From: Acidobacteriaceae bacterium
GTDB taxonomy: Bacteria > Acidobacteriota > Terriglobia > Terriglobales > Acidobacteriaceae
DNA length: 39,971 nucleotides
Assembly: GCA_003131315.1 (NCBI GenBank)
Contig: PKUV01000021.1
Coordinates: 749 to 40,719, forward strand
Direction of reading: 5' to 3'
Under the pieces are notes generated by a model. That model ran no database searches. It worked only from the letters and a program-made list of their open reading frames with translations, and was not told the DNA's origin. The position numbers were made by a program, and so were the translations under genes. Positions 16,275-24,179 of this stretch are shown here, one piece after another (within the stretch, counting starts at the first letter, position 1; the number at the start of each line of letters is the position of its first letter).

Positions 16275-16949
16275 CTAGCCGGTCAATCGAGTTTCTTCCG
16301 AGCGCAGCGCGGAATCCTTCCCTGCTGCGTTTTTAATTTCTGCCCTCTGCCGCTTCGCTCGCCGCCAGATCAGCCAACCAACCACCAGCACTCCCACCCC
16401 CACCAGAATCCCCACGAAGTGGTGCGCGAAAAGGCTTCCCGTCAGCGTCACAATCCCCGGACCGAACCACAGCGTCAGCAACGCCTCAATCAGAAACCGC
16501 ACGAACCGTCCCAAGAAAATCGCCAGCAGGAAATGCGCGAAGTTCATTTCAAACGCCGCCGCTGCCAGCACCACAATCTTGAACGGCGCGGGCGGCGGCA
16601 ACATCGCCGGAAACATCAGCGCCCAGAATTCATGCCGCTCGAAAGATGCGTGAATCTTCCCGAACCGCTCCGCTGAAAGCCGCTTGCGCAACAGCATCTC
16701 GCCACCCGTATACCCGATGACGTAGAGAACAATGCTTCCGAGCGCCGACCCGGCCGAGGCCAGCAGCACATACATCAGGAACCGCGAGCGATCGTGGTAA
16801 ACGTAGCCCACGAAAATCGCATCCAGCGGCAGGCCCATGAACGAGCCATCCACCGCCGCAAACGCAAGCATCCCCCACGGCCCCAGAGGCGCGAGAACGA
16901 GCTTAATCCACTCGCTGTAAGCGTGGACAAAATGTTTGATCTTGTTCAA
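16275..16949 (-). CDS. DedA/VTT-domain membrane protein (YqaA-like)
   Basis: A 224-residue inner-membrane protein with a VTT (SNARE-associated) domain, related to DedA and TMEM41 lipid scramblases. The N-terminal reentrant segment contains GPWGMLAFAAVDGSFMGLPLD, then the helix FLMYVLLASAGSALGSIVLY followed by IGYTGGEMLLRKR. The second half has a typical proline-rich turn MLPPPAPFKIVVLAAA and the Arg-containing ending LGRFVRFLIEALL. About five or six membrane segments are likely. The C-terminal 30 residues are charged and cytoplasmic. DedA proteins are tied to undecaprenyl-phosphate or phospholipid recycling; which applies here is open. It is monocistronic and converges with the DUF4260 gene. 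Confidence 0.9.
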   Translation of the reverse strand: MNKIKHFVHAYSEWIKLVLAPLGPWGMLAFAAVDGSFMGLPLDAIFVGYVYHDRSRFLMYVLLASAGSALGSIVLYVIGYTGGEMLLRKRLSAERFGKIHASFERHEFWALMFPAMLPPPAPFKIVVLAAAAFEMNFAHFLLAIFLGRFVRFLIEALLTLWFGPGIVTLTGSLFAHHFVGILVGVGVLVVGWLIWRRAKRQRAEIKNAAGKDSALRSEETRLTG

Positions 16950-16982
16950 GTAAGTAAGACTAGTTTACGCGAGAAGCGGAGG

Positions 16983-17087
16983 GCGTCGTTCGCTGTTAGT
17001 CGTTCGCCAGCCGCCTCTTCGCGTCGAAAGTCTCGCGTCCACAGTTCGCAAAAAATGGTTTAGCGAATAGCGACCAGCGAACGACGC
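16983..17087. repeat. Imperfect inverted repeat between the DedA and mogA genes
   Basis: Two 25-base arms (16983-17007 and 17063-17087) begin with an exact match, GCGTCGTTCGCTG, and pair with several mismatches beyond it. The 55-base interior has smaller repeats of the GTTCGC motif. The right arm ends three bases before the mogA stop codon, so it may form the 3' hairpin of the moaC operon transcript. Confidence 0.7.
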
Positions 17088-17089
17088 TC

Positions 17090-17587
17090 TCACTCATGCC
17101 CGGTCCGCCCCGCGATCAACTCCAGCGCATGCGGCAGCACATCCATCACCGCCTCCAGCGACTCGACCGCCCCTGCCGGACTGCCCGGCAGATTCAGGAT
17201 CAGGCTCGTTCCCCGGACACCGCACACCGCGCGGCTCAGCGCAGCGAAGCGCGTCTTGCCCACTCCCTGCAATCGCATCTGCTCCCCGATCCCTTCCACC
17301 AGCCGATCGCACACCGCGCCCGTAGCTTCCGGCGTCACGTCGCGCGGAGCGATTCCCGTCCCGCCCGTGGTCACCACCAGTCGAGCTGACCGGCACAACT
17401 CAATCAGTTTTTCTTGAATCGCGGCGCGCTCGTCCGCCACTACGCTGCGCACCACCACTTGAAAATTGCGCCGCCCCAGCGCTTCCGCCACGGCCGGACC
17501 GGAGAGATCCACCTTTTCGCCGCGCGAACACGAATCGCTAACCGTCAGCACCGCCGCCCGCATCCCATCAGGTGTCGAGGAGGACAT
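17090..17587 (-). CDS. mogA: Molybdopterin adenylyltransferase MogA/MoaB
   Basis: This 165-residue enzyme adenylates molybdopterin as the step before molybdate insertion by MoeA. Core motifs are [20 protein letters not shown], the nucleotide-binding [19 protein letters not shown] and the terminal [19 protein letters not shown]. The start is ambiguous: GTG 17593, ATG 17587 (used here) and ATG 17563 are all in frame. The last would give a 157-residue protein starting [10 protein letters not shown] four bases after the preceding stop codon, whereas the first two overlap the preceding gene by up to 26 bases. Either way it is coupled to the receiver-PATAN gene. Together with moaC and moeA it shows that the cell makes molybdenum cofactor. 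Confidence 0.93.
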   Translation of the reverse strand: MSSSTPDGMRAAVLTVSDSCSRGEKVDLSGPAVAEALGRRNFQVVVRSVVADERAAIQEKLIELCRSARLVVTTGGTGIAPRDVTPEATGAVCDRLVEGIGEQMRLQGVGKTRFAALSRAVCGVRGTSLILNLPGSPAGAVESLEAVMDVLPHALELIAGRTGHE

Positions 17588-18326
17588 CTTCACCTTCAGC
17601 CGCTGCGTCTCGCTGCGCCTCGTCCAGCAGTCGCAATCCTTCCATCAGCAGGCCCTGCGTATTCAGAGTCGTCGTTTCCTGCGCCGACTTTCCGTTGAAA
17701 TCAATCTGGAAGTTTCCTTCCGTCCAGCGCAGCACTTTGAAAACCGCTTCGTCTCCCGTAATCGGGCCGTACGCGGCGTGCTTGGCCTGCCCCTGGCTAA
17801 AATACATCTCGCATTTGTCGTCGCCATTGGTCATCGTCAGCAGGCAACTCTTGCGCCCCATCTCCAGCGATTGCACTAGGTCGATCACGTTCATCTGCGA
17901 CAGGCTGCCGCGCAATATGCCATCGGTCGACGCTGCCTTGCTCAGTTTCTCCAGCGCGATCCGGTCCACTACCCGCTTGATTTTGTGCGTAGCATCTTTC
18001 AGGAAGAAGGGTTTCTCCAGATAGTCTTCGATCGGGTCCTGCATCGACAATCGTTCGCTGATGTCGGCCTTGCTGGCCATCAGGATCACCGCGATCCCCG
18101 CCGTTGCCGGCCTGCTTTTCAGTTTTTCCAGCAACTGCCGCCCGTCCATGCCCGGCATGCGGTAGTCGCTGATCAGCACATCCGGCAGGTCATCGACTGC
18201 CTTCAACAACGCATCGGCTGCGTCGGTCGCAACCGTGACCTCGCCCAGCGCCGAGAGCGCCTGCTGCAGCATCCCCAGCACCATCGGGTTGTCATCCACC
18301 AGCAGAATTTTGACGTTGCTCGCCAT
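17568..18326 (-). CDS. Response regulator with receiver and PATAN (DUF4388) domains
   Basis: A 252-residue cytoplasmic regulator. Residues 1-125 form a receiver domain with Asp11/Asp12, phospho-acceptor Asp54 ([13 protein letters not shown]) and Lys105 (DYLEKPFF). The usual Thr/Ser before the beta4-alpha4 loop is Ala84, followed by Ser85 (VILMAS). Residues 145-220 form a DUF4388/PATAN domain ([63 protein letters not shown]). No DNA-binding domain is present, so output is likely through protein contacts. The real start is ATG 18326 ([13 protein letters not shown]); the open frame upstream is a shadow of moaC. It lies between moaC (26 bases upstream) and mogA (overlapping), an odd position for such a protein. 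Confidence 0.93.
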   Translation of the reverse strand: MASNVKILLVDDNPMVLGMLQQALSALGEVTVATDAADALLKAVDDLPDVLISDYRMPGMDGRQLLEKLKSRPATAGIAVILMASKADISERLSMQDPIEDYLEKPFFLKDATHKIKRVVDRIALEKLSKAASTDGILRGSLSQMNVIDLVQSLEMGRKSCLLTMTNGDDKCEMYFSQGQAKHAAYGPITGDEAVFKVLRWTEGNFQIDFNGKSAQETTTLNTQGLLMEGLRLLDEAQRDAAAEGEDVLLDT

Positions 18327-18352
18327 GGATAATAGATAACGATAATGGAGAA

Positions 18353-18832
18353 CTATTTCCGCTTGCCGCTTCTCCGGTAGTCTCCGCTCTTGCCCCCCGA
18401 CTTCCGCTCCAGCATCACTTCCCGGATTTCGATGCCCTTGTCGAGCGCCTTGCACATGTCGTACACGGTCAGCGCCGCCACGCTGGCCGCGACCAGCGCT
18501 TCCATCTCCACGCCCGTCTCCGCCGTAGTCTTTACTTTTGTCGCAATAGAAACGCCATTCTCGCACACGCGTAGGGTCACAGCAATGTGCGACAGCGCCA
18601 CCGGATGGCACATCGGAATCAACTCCGCCGTCCGCTTCGCCGCCATGATTCCCGCCGTCCGCGCCACTTCCAGCGGGTCGCCCTTGGGATTCTCCGGCAG
18701 CGCCCGCAGCACTTCCGGCGTCATCCGAACGAAAGCGCTCGCCTCCGCTTCTCGCGCCGTTCGCGCCTTGGACGACACGTCCACCATGCGGGCCTGGCCC
18801 TGCGCGTCGTAGTGGGATAGTTTTTTCGGCAT
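18353..18832 (-). CDS. moaC: Cyclic pyranopterin monophosphate synthase MoaC
   Basis: MoaC turns the cyclic dihydroguanosine triphosphate made by MoaA into cyclic pyranopterin monophosphate, the first pterin of molybdenum cofactor synthesis. The 159-residue protein matches the family throughout: [19 protein letters not shown] at the N-terminus, [19 protein letters not shown] with the catalytic Lys and the MCHP motif, then [19 protein letters not shown] and [16 protein letters not shown]. The start is ATG 18832; TTG and GTG codons just upstream are also in frame. It is the first gene of the moaC, receiver-PATAN, mogA operon. MoaA, MoaD and MoaE are not in the window. Confidence 0.97.
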   Translation of the reverse strand: MPKKLSHYDAQGQARMVDVSSKARTAREAEASAFVRMTPEVLRALPENPKGDPLEVARTAGIMAAKRTAELIPMCHPVALSHIAVTLRVCENGVSIATKVKTTAETGVEMEALVAASVAALTVYDMCKALDKGIEIREVMLERKSGGKSGDYRRSGKRK

Positions 18833-18891
18833 CACCAACAGGTTATCGTACCCGCCCCGAGCAGGCTGCGGAAAATCCCAAGTTTCGTATC

Positions 18892-19060
18892 AGGGTATCG
18901 CTTTAGCGATACCGCAATTTCTTCGAAATCAGAGGCCCCTTTAGGGGCTGGGCGTCTTTCTCGCAGCCTGCCAGAAAAACTCTCGTCCCGGATGGCTTTG
19001 AAGGGGCATGGGCTTCAGCCATGCCGTTAGAAACCTGTCACGCGAGCGGCTTCTAGCCGC
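18892..19060. repeat. Cluster of short palindromes between moeA and moaC
   Basis: Four different stem-loops stand in line: GGTATCGCTTTAGCGATACC (about 18894-18913), AGGCCCCTTTAGGGGCT (about 18932), ATGGGCTTCAGCCAT and GCGGCTTCTAGCCGC (about 19049). Such tri- or tetraloop palindromes are typical of dispersed acidobacterial intergenic repeats. They occupy most of the 240-base gap and separate moeA from the moaC operon, possibly as a composite terminator for moeA. Confidence 0.75.
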
Positions 19061-19072
19061 TGAGGTCCGCCC

Positions 19073-20398
19073 TCATCGCATCAACAACGACACCCATTCT
19101 CCCGCCTCAATCCGCTCGCGCTCCGGAGAAATCACAACATAGCAGTTCGCCCGAGCCAGCGCAGCGATGTCGCCTGACCCCTGCCACCGAGCCAACTCCA
19201 CCTCCGCATTCTCAAACTCTCCCGAAAGCACCGCCGGAAGAAATCTCTTCAACCCTGTCTTAGTCCGTATCTCCGATTTCAGCCGAGCCCGAAGAAAAAT
19301 CAATCGCCGCGGCGTCTGACCCGCCAAAGCCTCAATCATCGGCCGAGCAAAAAGTTCGAAAGTCACCATCGTCGAAACCGGATTCCCCGGCAGCCCAAAA
19401 AAGTATTTCTTGTGTGGCGCAGACACTCCTGTCCGCGTGCTTGCAGTGAATCCACCGCCAGCGCGGACAAGAGTGTCCGCGCCACACGAACCAAACACGA
19501 CCGGCCGCCCCGGCTGGATCTCCGCTCCCGTAAAGTAAAACTCCGCCTTCAACTCCCCGAGTACCTGCTCCACCAGATCGTACTTCCCCATGGAGACGCC
19601 GCCCGTCAGCAATAAAAGATCGCACCCCAATCCTTCCTCGATCAGAGCCCGCAGCCGCAGGGGCTCATCCGGAGCGATCGCCAGCCGCACCGCCTCCCCG
19701 CCCGCATTCTGAACCTGCGCCGCCAGCGAATACGAATTCGAATTCCGTATCTGCGCCGGCCCCGGCGTCGCGTCAATCTCCACCACTTCGTCGCCAGTCG
19801 AAAGCACCGCCACGCGCGGCTTCCGGAAAACCTGCACGCGGCTCTTGCCGACCGACGCTGCAATCGCGATGCCCGAGTGGTCCAGTCGTCGTCCTCGGTC
19901 CAGCAGCAGTTGTCCCGCGCGCGCTTCCGCCCCGCGTGGAACAAAATTCTCGCCGACGCTAACGCTGCGCCGCACTTCCACTGCATGTCCCGCAAGTGAT
20001 GTGTGCTCCACCATCACCACCGCATCCGCCCCCGCCGGCAGCGGAGCCCCCGTCATGATCCCCACCGCCTGCCCGCGCCCCACCGAGCACACTCCCGGCT
20101 CCGGCCAGTCGCCCGCCTTCACCTCGCCCACAACTTCAAGCCGAGCGGGAACCTCCGCCAAGTCCGCCGCCCGCACCGCATATCCATCGCGAGTAGCCCG
20201 ATCAAAAGGAGGAAAGTCGCGGTCCGCCAGAATCCCCTCCGCCAGCACCCGCCCCAACCCCGCCAGCAGGTCCACCGTCTCCACCTCTCCCCGACACACG
20301 CTGATCGCATGCTGCTCGACCAGGTGTCGAGCCACTTCAAAGCTCACCACCCGAGCCGAAGCCACGACGGGAGAAGAGGGATGGGAAGAAGAAGACAT
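19073..20398 (-). CDS. moeA: Molybdopterin molybdenumtransferase MoeA
   Basis: MoeA inserts molybdate into adenylated molybdopterin, releasing AMP. The 441-residue protein has the four-domain MoeA layout: an N-terminal helical part, FDRATRDGYAVRAADL, MTGAPLPAGADAVVMVEHT, the MPT-binding domain with VLSTGDEV and LLTGGVSMGKYDLVEQVL, and a C-terminal beta-barrel domain. Residues about 304-329, between RPVVFG and KKYFFGLPGNPVS, are a foreign insertion: they are encoded by a 76-bp palindrome read in frame. Homologues go almost directly from RPV-FG to FGLPGNPVS. Without the insert the length is about 415, the normal size. The insert lies on a surface-loop position beside an active-site strand, so activity may persist. 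It is separated from the moaC operon by a repeat cluster. Confidence 0.95.
   Translation of the reverse strand: MSSSSHPSSPVVASARVVSFEVARHLVEQHAISVCRGEVETVDLLAGLGRVLAEGILADRDFPPFDRATRDGYAVRAADLAEVPARLEVVGEVKAGDWPEPGVCSVGRGQAVGIMTGAPLPAGADAVVMVEHTSLAGHAVEVRRSVSVGENFVPRGAEARAGQLLLDRGRRLDHSGIAIAASVGKSRVQVFRKPRVAVLSTGDEVVEIDATPGPAQIRNSNSYSLAAQVQNAGGEAVRLAIAPDEPLRLRALIEEGLGCDLLLLTGGVSMGKYDLVEQVLGELKAEFYFTGAEIQPGRPVVFGSCGADTLVRAGGGFTASTRTGVSAPHKKYFFGLPGNPVSTMVTFELFARPMIEALAGQTPRRLIFLRARLKSEIRTKTGLKRFLPAVLSGEFENAEVELARWQGSGDIAALARANCYVVISPERERIEAGEWVSLLMR
19412..19487. repeat. 76-bp palindromic element inserted in frame within moeA
   Basis: Two 26-base arms (19412-19437 and 19462-19487) are inverted copies matching at 24 of 26 positions, around a 24-base loop. 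The arm begins GTGTGGCGCAGACACTCCTG. In the moeA frame it encodes CGADTLVRAGGGFTASTRTG and a few more residues, which have no counterpart in MoeA proteins. It has no coding capacity of its own. Confidence 0.92.
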
Positions 20399-20440
20399 GC
20401 AAGAATCATACCCCGCCGGATTTTGCTCTGGCTTTGCTAG

Positions 20441-20487
20441 TGTACGGGCGGGCGCCCCCGCCCGCCCAGCGGAGCAAGGCTCCGCAC
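20441..20487. repeat. Two-hairpin palindromic element upstream of moeA
   Basis: GTACGGGCGGGCGCCCCCG runs into CCCGCCC and then CAGCGGAGCAAGGCTCCGCA. The first stem is GGGCGGGC with GCCCGCCC and the second GCGGAGC with GCTCCGC. Order, spacing and the linking CAGC match the copies at 6143 and 36962, though the stems have changed in concert, which suggests selection for pairing or family subtypes. Confidence 0.78.
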
Positions 20488-20610
20488 CACTCTTACCCTA
20501 AGCGTGAACGAAGTGGGATACCTCAAGACTACCTAGCGGATGCTGGCGGCGAAAAAAAGAGAGTAAGAATGCTTCTTCTGAGAACCGGGAACTGAGAACT
20601 GACAGCCGAC

Positions 20611-21756
20611 CTATCGCGCCAGTTCCTGCCCCAGCACCGTCGCATTGCTGGCGAAGCAAAGACCGGTTTCCAGATCCACCAGGCCCGAGCGGACCAGTTT
20701 CGCGATCTCGCCATCGAAGTGCTGCATGCCTTCGTTTTCGCTGGCCTTGATCGCGTCCAGCAGCGTGCGGCCCGGCCGCTCGCCTTGTTCGACGCAATCG
20801 CGAGTGCGCGAGTTGGATTTCAAAATTTCGACTACGACGATGCGGTCGCCGCCATCGTTGCGCGGTATCAGCCTCTGCGCCATGATGTAGCGGAAAGTTT
20901 TGGCGAGACGTTCTCGCACCGATTGCTGTTCGGCTGCAGCGAACGTGCCGATGATGCGCTCCACTGTCTTCGAGGAATCGACGGTGTGCATGCTGGAAAG
21001 AACGAGGTGTCCGTTTTCGGCGGCGTCGAGAAGAATCTCGAGCGTCTCCCGGTCGCGGATTTCGCCGACCATAATCACGCGCGGCGCCTGGCGCAGCGCC
21101 GCCCGCAGCGCCATCGTGAAATTCGGCGCATCGCTGTGCAACTCACGTTGGTGCACCGTCGATTTCTTGTGCTTGTGCAGAAACTCAATCGGATCTTCGA
21201 CCGTCAGCACGTGATAGCAATACTCGCTGTTGATGCGGTCAATCAAAGCGGCCAGCGTCGAAGACTTGCCCGATCCGGTTCCACCCGTCACCAGGATGAT
21301 CCCGTTGCGAACGTTCGCTGCCTCTTCCAATTGCGCCGGCAGACGAAGCGAACTGAAAGTCGGAATGACGGTGGGGATGACGCGCATCACAATCGCGCAG
21401 CTTCCGCGCTGGATAAAGACGTTGACGCGGAAACGCGCCAGTCCCGGCAATCCGTAGGAAACGTCGCAGGAACCCTGCTCGCGAAGCGTATTGATGGCCT
21501 GCTTATTGGTGCCGATCAGATCGGCCGCGATGCGGCGCGTGTCATCCGCCGAAAGTATGCTGCTCCCGGAGATTTCGACCGCCGTGAGTTGTCCGTGAAT
21601 CTCGACTTGGGGCGGTCGCCCCGGCGAAAAAATCAGATCGCTAACCTTCTCCGACGCGCGCAACATGCCGGCGAGCAGAACCGGCGTCGGGATCGATCCC
21701 GTTCCGCTGATGCCCTCGAAGGCAATCGCAATCGGGGAATTCCCCGGAGCAGCCAT
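20611..21756 (-). CDS. pilT: PilT/PilU-type retraction ATPase
   Basis: This 381-residue cytoplasmic ATPase would power type IV pilus retraction. Walker A is GGTGSGKS (158-165), the Asp box LTVEDPIEFLH follows, Walker B is VIMVGEIRD (227-235) and the His box HLVLSSMHT (250-258). The N-terminal PAS-like domain holds SDLIFSPGRPPQVEIHGQL. The C-terminus (SENEGMQHFDGEIAKLVRSG) matches PilT/PilU, but the PilT signature AIRNLIREGK is replaced by RTRDCVEQGE, which favours a PilU-like or divergent paralogue. ATG 21756 is chosen because GGGAG precedes it by eight bases; a GTG three codons upstream is also possible. No other pilus genes are near. Confidence 0.9.
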   Translation of the reverse strand: MAAPGNSPIAIAFEGISGTGSIPTPVLLAGMLRASEKVSDLIFSPGRPPQVEIHGQLTAVEISGSSILSADDTRRIAADLIGTNKQAINTLREQGSCDVSYGLPGLARFRVNVFIQRGSCAIVMRVIPTVIPTFSSLRLPAQLEEAANVRNGIILVTGGTGSGKSSTLAALIDRINSEYCYHVLTVEDPIEFLHKHKKSTVHQRELHSDAPNFTMALRAALRQAPRVIMVGEIRDRETLEILLDAAENGHLVLSSMHTVDSSKTVERIIGTFAAAEQQSVRERLAKTFRYIMAQRLIPRNDGGDRIVVVEILKSNSRTRDCVEQGERPGRTLLDAIKASENEGMQHFDGEIAKLVRSGLVDLETGLCFASNATVLGQELAR

Positions 21757-21907
21757 TCCATACACTCCCAGTTATCAACATTGACGCCACAGGGGAGAAA
21801 CGTCGCCGAGGAACCTATGCAATGAATGTAGCGCGGATGTGCGGAACAGCGAAGGACAACAAGGTCATAGACCTCGGTAACTGAAGACGAAATGAAGACA
21901 AAAATGA

Positions 21908-21931
21908 AGAGCGGCTTCTCAGGACCGCTCT
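21908..21931 (-). terminator. Rho-independent terminator after the TPR gene
   Basis: On the minus strand AGAGCGG pairs with CCGCTCT over a 10-base loop and is followed by TCATTTTTGTCTTC. It lies about 50 bases past the stop codon of the TPR gene and before pilT. Confidence 0.65.
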
Positions 21932-21979
21932 CCATGCGCTCTCCGCGTAAGACCGAAGACCGATTTGGCGTGGTTTACG

Positions 21980-23119
21980 CTATTTCTTCACCGGTTTTTT
22001 CTTGGTTCCGAAACCCGTTTCCGCGGGCGCGCCGATGCTGGCCAGCATCCCCTTGGCCCCCTCAGCGTACGGACCATTGGGGTCGAGCTCAAGATACTTC
22101 TGAAAGGCCTCGGCAGTACCTTCGGGCGCGACAACCTTGCCGTCCTTTCCGACGGTTTCCTTGGCGATCAAGTTCACGCCCTTCCAGTAGTAAGCTGCGG
22201 CTTTGGTCGGATCGGCGGCAATCACTTTGTCGAATGCCACGATTGCATCATCCCCCTTGCCTGCATTGGTGAGAATAGCGCCCTCGTTGAACAGGTACGT
22301 ACCGGCGTGCGCTGGATCCAGTTGGGCTGCCTTGTTATAGGTGGCCACGGCATCATCGACCTTGTTGGACTTCGAATAAACTTCGGCAAGATTGTTGTAA
22401 TAAGCGGCCATTTTCACATTGTTATCGGGCTCTTTCTGTGCCGCTTCAGAGGCGCTGCGCAGCTCAATTGCCTTTTGGTAGTTGGTTGTGGCCAGCTCGT
22501 AGCGCTTCTGCTTTTCGGCGGGATCGGTCTGCTTGGGCGCCGACATGCGGTAGGCGTCGCCGAGCTTGAACCAGATCAGATCGCGGGTGCTGTCAATCTG
22601 GTTGGCTTCGGTCAACTTGGCGATTGCGGTCTCGAAGTCGCCGGCATCGGAAGCCGCACTGGCAGCTTTGAGGTGGTCGTTGAGCGTGCCGACGGTTTTC
22701 TTTTCGTTCTCGGCTTTGGCAGCAGCCTCCTTCGCCTTCGCGGCTTGTTCCGGGGTCAATCCCTGGCCCTGGGCTTGGCTCGCCTGCTCCTTCTTCAGGT
22801 CGAAGTCCTGCACCGTTTCGTCCAGGCCCACCGGGACGCCGTTGAAGTGAAAGAGTTCCTTGCCGTCCTTGGTGAGCGTGACGTTGTACTTGCCAGGGAC
22901 CATGCCCAGCGAGAAGTACTCGCCCTTGTTGTTGGTTTTGAGGTTGTACTTGTGGCCGGATTCGGTCCCCGCCCACTGCACTTCGGCCTGTGGGATCGGT
23001 TTCCCTTCGACGTCTTTGCAAGTTCCCTTCACGGTGCCCGTGGTTTGCGCCAACGCGAGCGGAGCGGACAGCCCCACGGCGAGGACGAGCAGCAGGGGAA
23101 GGATGAAATATTTCTTCAT
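21980..23119 (-). CDS. Secreted protein with carboxypeptidase-regulatory-like domain and TPRs
   Basis: A 379-residue exported protein. The signal peptide is MKKYFILPLLLVLAVGLSAP and onward, cleaved near LALAQ. A beta-sandwich resembling the carboxypeptidase regulatory domain follows (residues about 25-105; GTVKGTCKDVEGKPIPQAEV, GEYFSLGMVPGKYNVTL). Next comes an Ala/Gln/Lys-rich helical linker (GLTPEQAAKAKEAAAKAENE) and then TPR units (DFETAIAKLTEANQID, KMAAYYNNLAEVYSKSN, VDDAVATYNKAAQLDPAHAG, GDDAIVAFDKVIAADPTKAA). The tail is Lys-rich. GGGAGG supports ATG 23119 over an in-frame start six codons upstream. This domain pairing is common in acidobacterial envelope proteins of unknown role. A terminator follows the gene. 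Confidence 0.9.
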   Translation of the reverse strand: MKKYFILPLLLVLAVGLSAPLALAQTTGTVKGTCKDVEGKPIPQAEVQWAGTESGHKYNLKTNNKGEYFSLGMVPGKYNVTLTKDGKELFHFNGVPVGLDETVQDFDLKKEQASQAQGQGLTPEQAAKAKEAAAKAENEKKTVGTLNDHLKAASAASDAGDFETAIAKLTEANQIDSTRDLIWFKLGDAYRMSAPKQTDPAEKQKRYELATTNYQKAIELRSASEAAQKEPDNNVKMAAYYNNLAEVYSKSNKVDDAVATYNKAAQLDPAHAGTYLFNEGAILTNAGKGDDAIVAFDKVIAADPTKAAAYYWKGVNLIAKETVGKDGKVVAPEGTAEAFQKYLELDPNGPYAEGAKGMLASIGAPAETGFGTKKKPVKK

Positions 23120-23261
23120 GATTTTGCCTCCCGGCATTGAATCTGAATTTACTGAACTCTATTTACTGAATCTGATTTCCGTTTTTCGACCGTCACGGAC
23201 GCGCGAGGCACATCCCTGGCAACGGAAAAGAGGAAATCGCTATTGCTCTTTCACAAATGTT

Positions 23262-23984
23262 CTAGCTCAATCGGGCGGCGGCTTCCACGTACGGAATGGG
23301 ATCTTCCGCGCCCGCTTCGCGAAACGCGCGCAGGCGGAGCACACAGCTGTCGCAGACACCGCAGGCGCGATCTTCGCGCTGATAGCATGACCACGTTAAA
23401 TCGAAGGGGGCACTCAGTTCAAGGCCAAGCCTGACAATCTCGGCTTTGTGCATCGCAATCAGCGGTGTCACCACCCGGATTGTTCCTTCTTTGGTTCCCG
23501 CCTTCACGACTTCATTGAACGCTCGATAATACTCCGGCCGGCAATCGGGATAGCCGGAACTGTCAGGCTCAACCGCTCCGATGTAAACTTTTTCGGCTCC
23601 CAGCACTTCGGCCCAACTGACGGCGACGGCGAGAAAATGCGCGTTGCGGAAAGGGACATATGTGACGGGCACGTTGGCGCCGATGCCGTGCGCTTCGGGA
23701 ACGGCAATGCTGGAATCGGTGAGGGCGGATCCGCCGATGGCGCGCAGAGCTTCATTGCGCACGAGCAGCCGGTCACGAATCTCGAGCCGGTCGCAGATGC
23801 TCTCGAAGGAGCGCCGTTCGCGCTGTTCGGTGCGCTGGCCGTAGCTGACGTGGACGGCAGCGGCCTGGTGGTCGCGCGCTGCAAGCGCCGCACACACGCA
23901 GGAATCCATGCCGCCACTTAGCAGGACAACGGCGCGGCTCCGGATGCTGGTTGCGTTCGATCCCATGACCTGCTCGCGAAGCAT
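23262..23984 (-). CDS. queC: 7-cyano-7-deazaguanine synthase QueC
   Basis: QueC converts 7-carboxy-7-deazaguanine to preQ0 using ATP and ammonia, on the route to queuosine in tRNA. The 240-residue protein has the PP-loop SGGMDS (23-28) and the family segments [38 protein letters not shown] and [13 protein letters not shown]. The zinc-binding cysteines are Cys200, 208, 211 and 214 (CGVCDSC). AAGGAAG eight bases before ATG 23984 supports this start. Other queuosine genes (queD, queE, queF) are not in the window. preQ0 can also feed DNA 7-deazaguanine modification, but no such genes are present. Confidence 0.96.
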   Translation of the reverse strand: MLREQVMGSNATSIRSRAVVLLSGGMDSCVCAALAARDHQAAAVHVSYGQRTEQRERRSFESICDRLEIRDRLLVRNEALRAIGGSALTDSSIAVPEAHGIGANVPVTYVPFRNAHFLAVAVSWAEVLGAEKVYIGAVEPDSSGYPDCRPEYYRAFNEVVKAGTKEGTIRVVTPLIAMHKAEIVRLGLELSAPFDLTWSCYQREDRACGVCDSCVLRLRAFREAGAEDPIPYVEAAARLS

Positions 23985-24131
23985 GGCAATCGCTTCCTTC
24001 TGATTTTATGACAGTTGACGACGTTTCACTGGCAGCGCGACACGCAGGGCGATCTCGAAAGCGCATTTTTTATGCTCAGTCCTGCTTAAACCAGGTGTTC
24101 TTTCCCACTTGTTACTGATTTGATTCTTAAC

Positions 24132-24161
24132 CACGCAGGGACAGCCGCCTCCAGCTGTGCC
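24132..24161. repeat. Half copy of the palindromic element
   Basis: CACGCAGGGACAGCCGCC followed by TCCAGCTGTGC resembles the outer arm of the elements at 35625 and 36605 (CACGTAGGGACAGCCGCC) with several changes. The opposite arm is absent. It lies between the permease stop codon and queC and looks like a decayed copy. Confidence 0.6.
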
Positions 24162-24179
24162 GACATGGTTACTGGCCGA

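Noticed and set aside
18327-18611. 95-codon N-terminal extension of the receiver-PATAN protein
   Set aside because: It lies within moaC in another frame on the same strand; the receiver domain starts canonically at ATG 18326.
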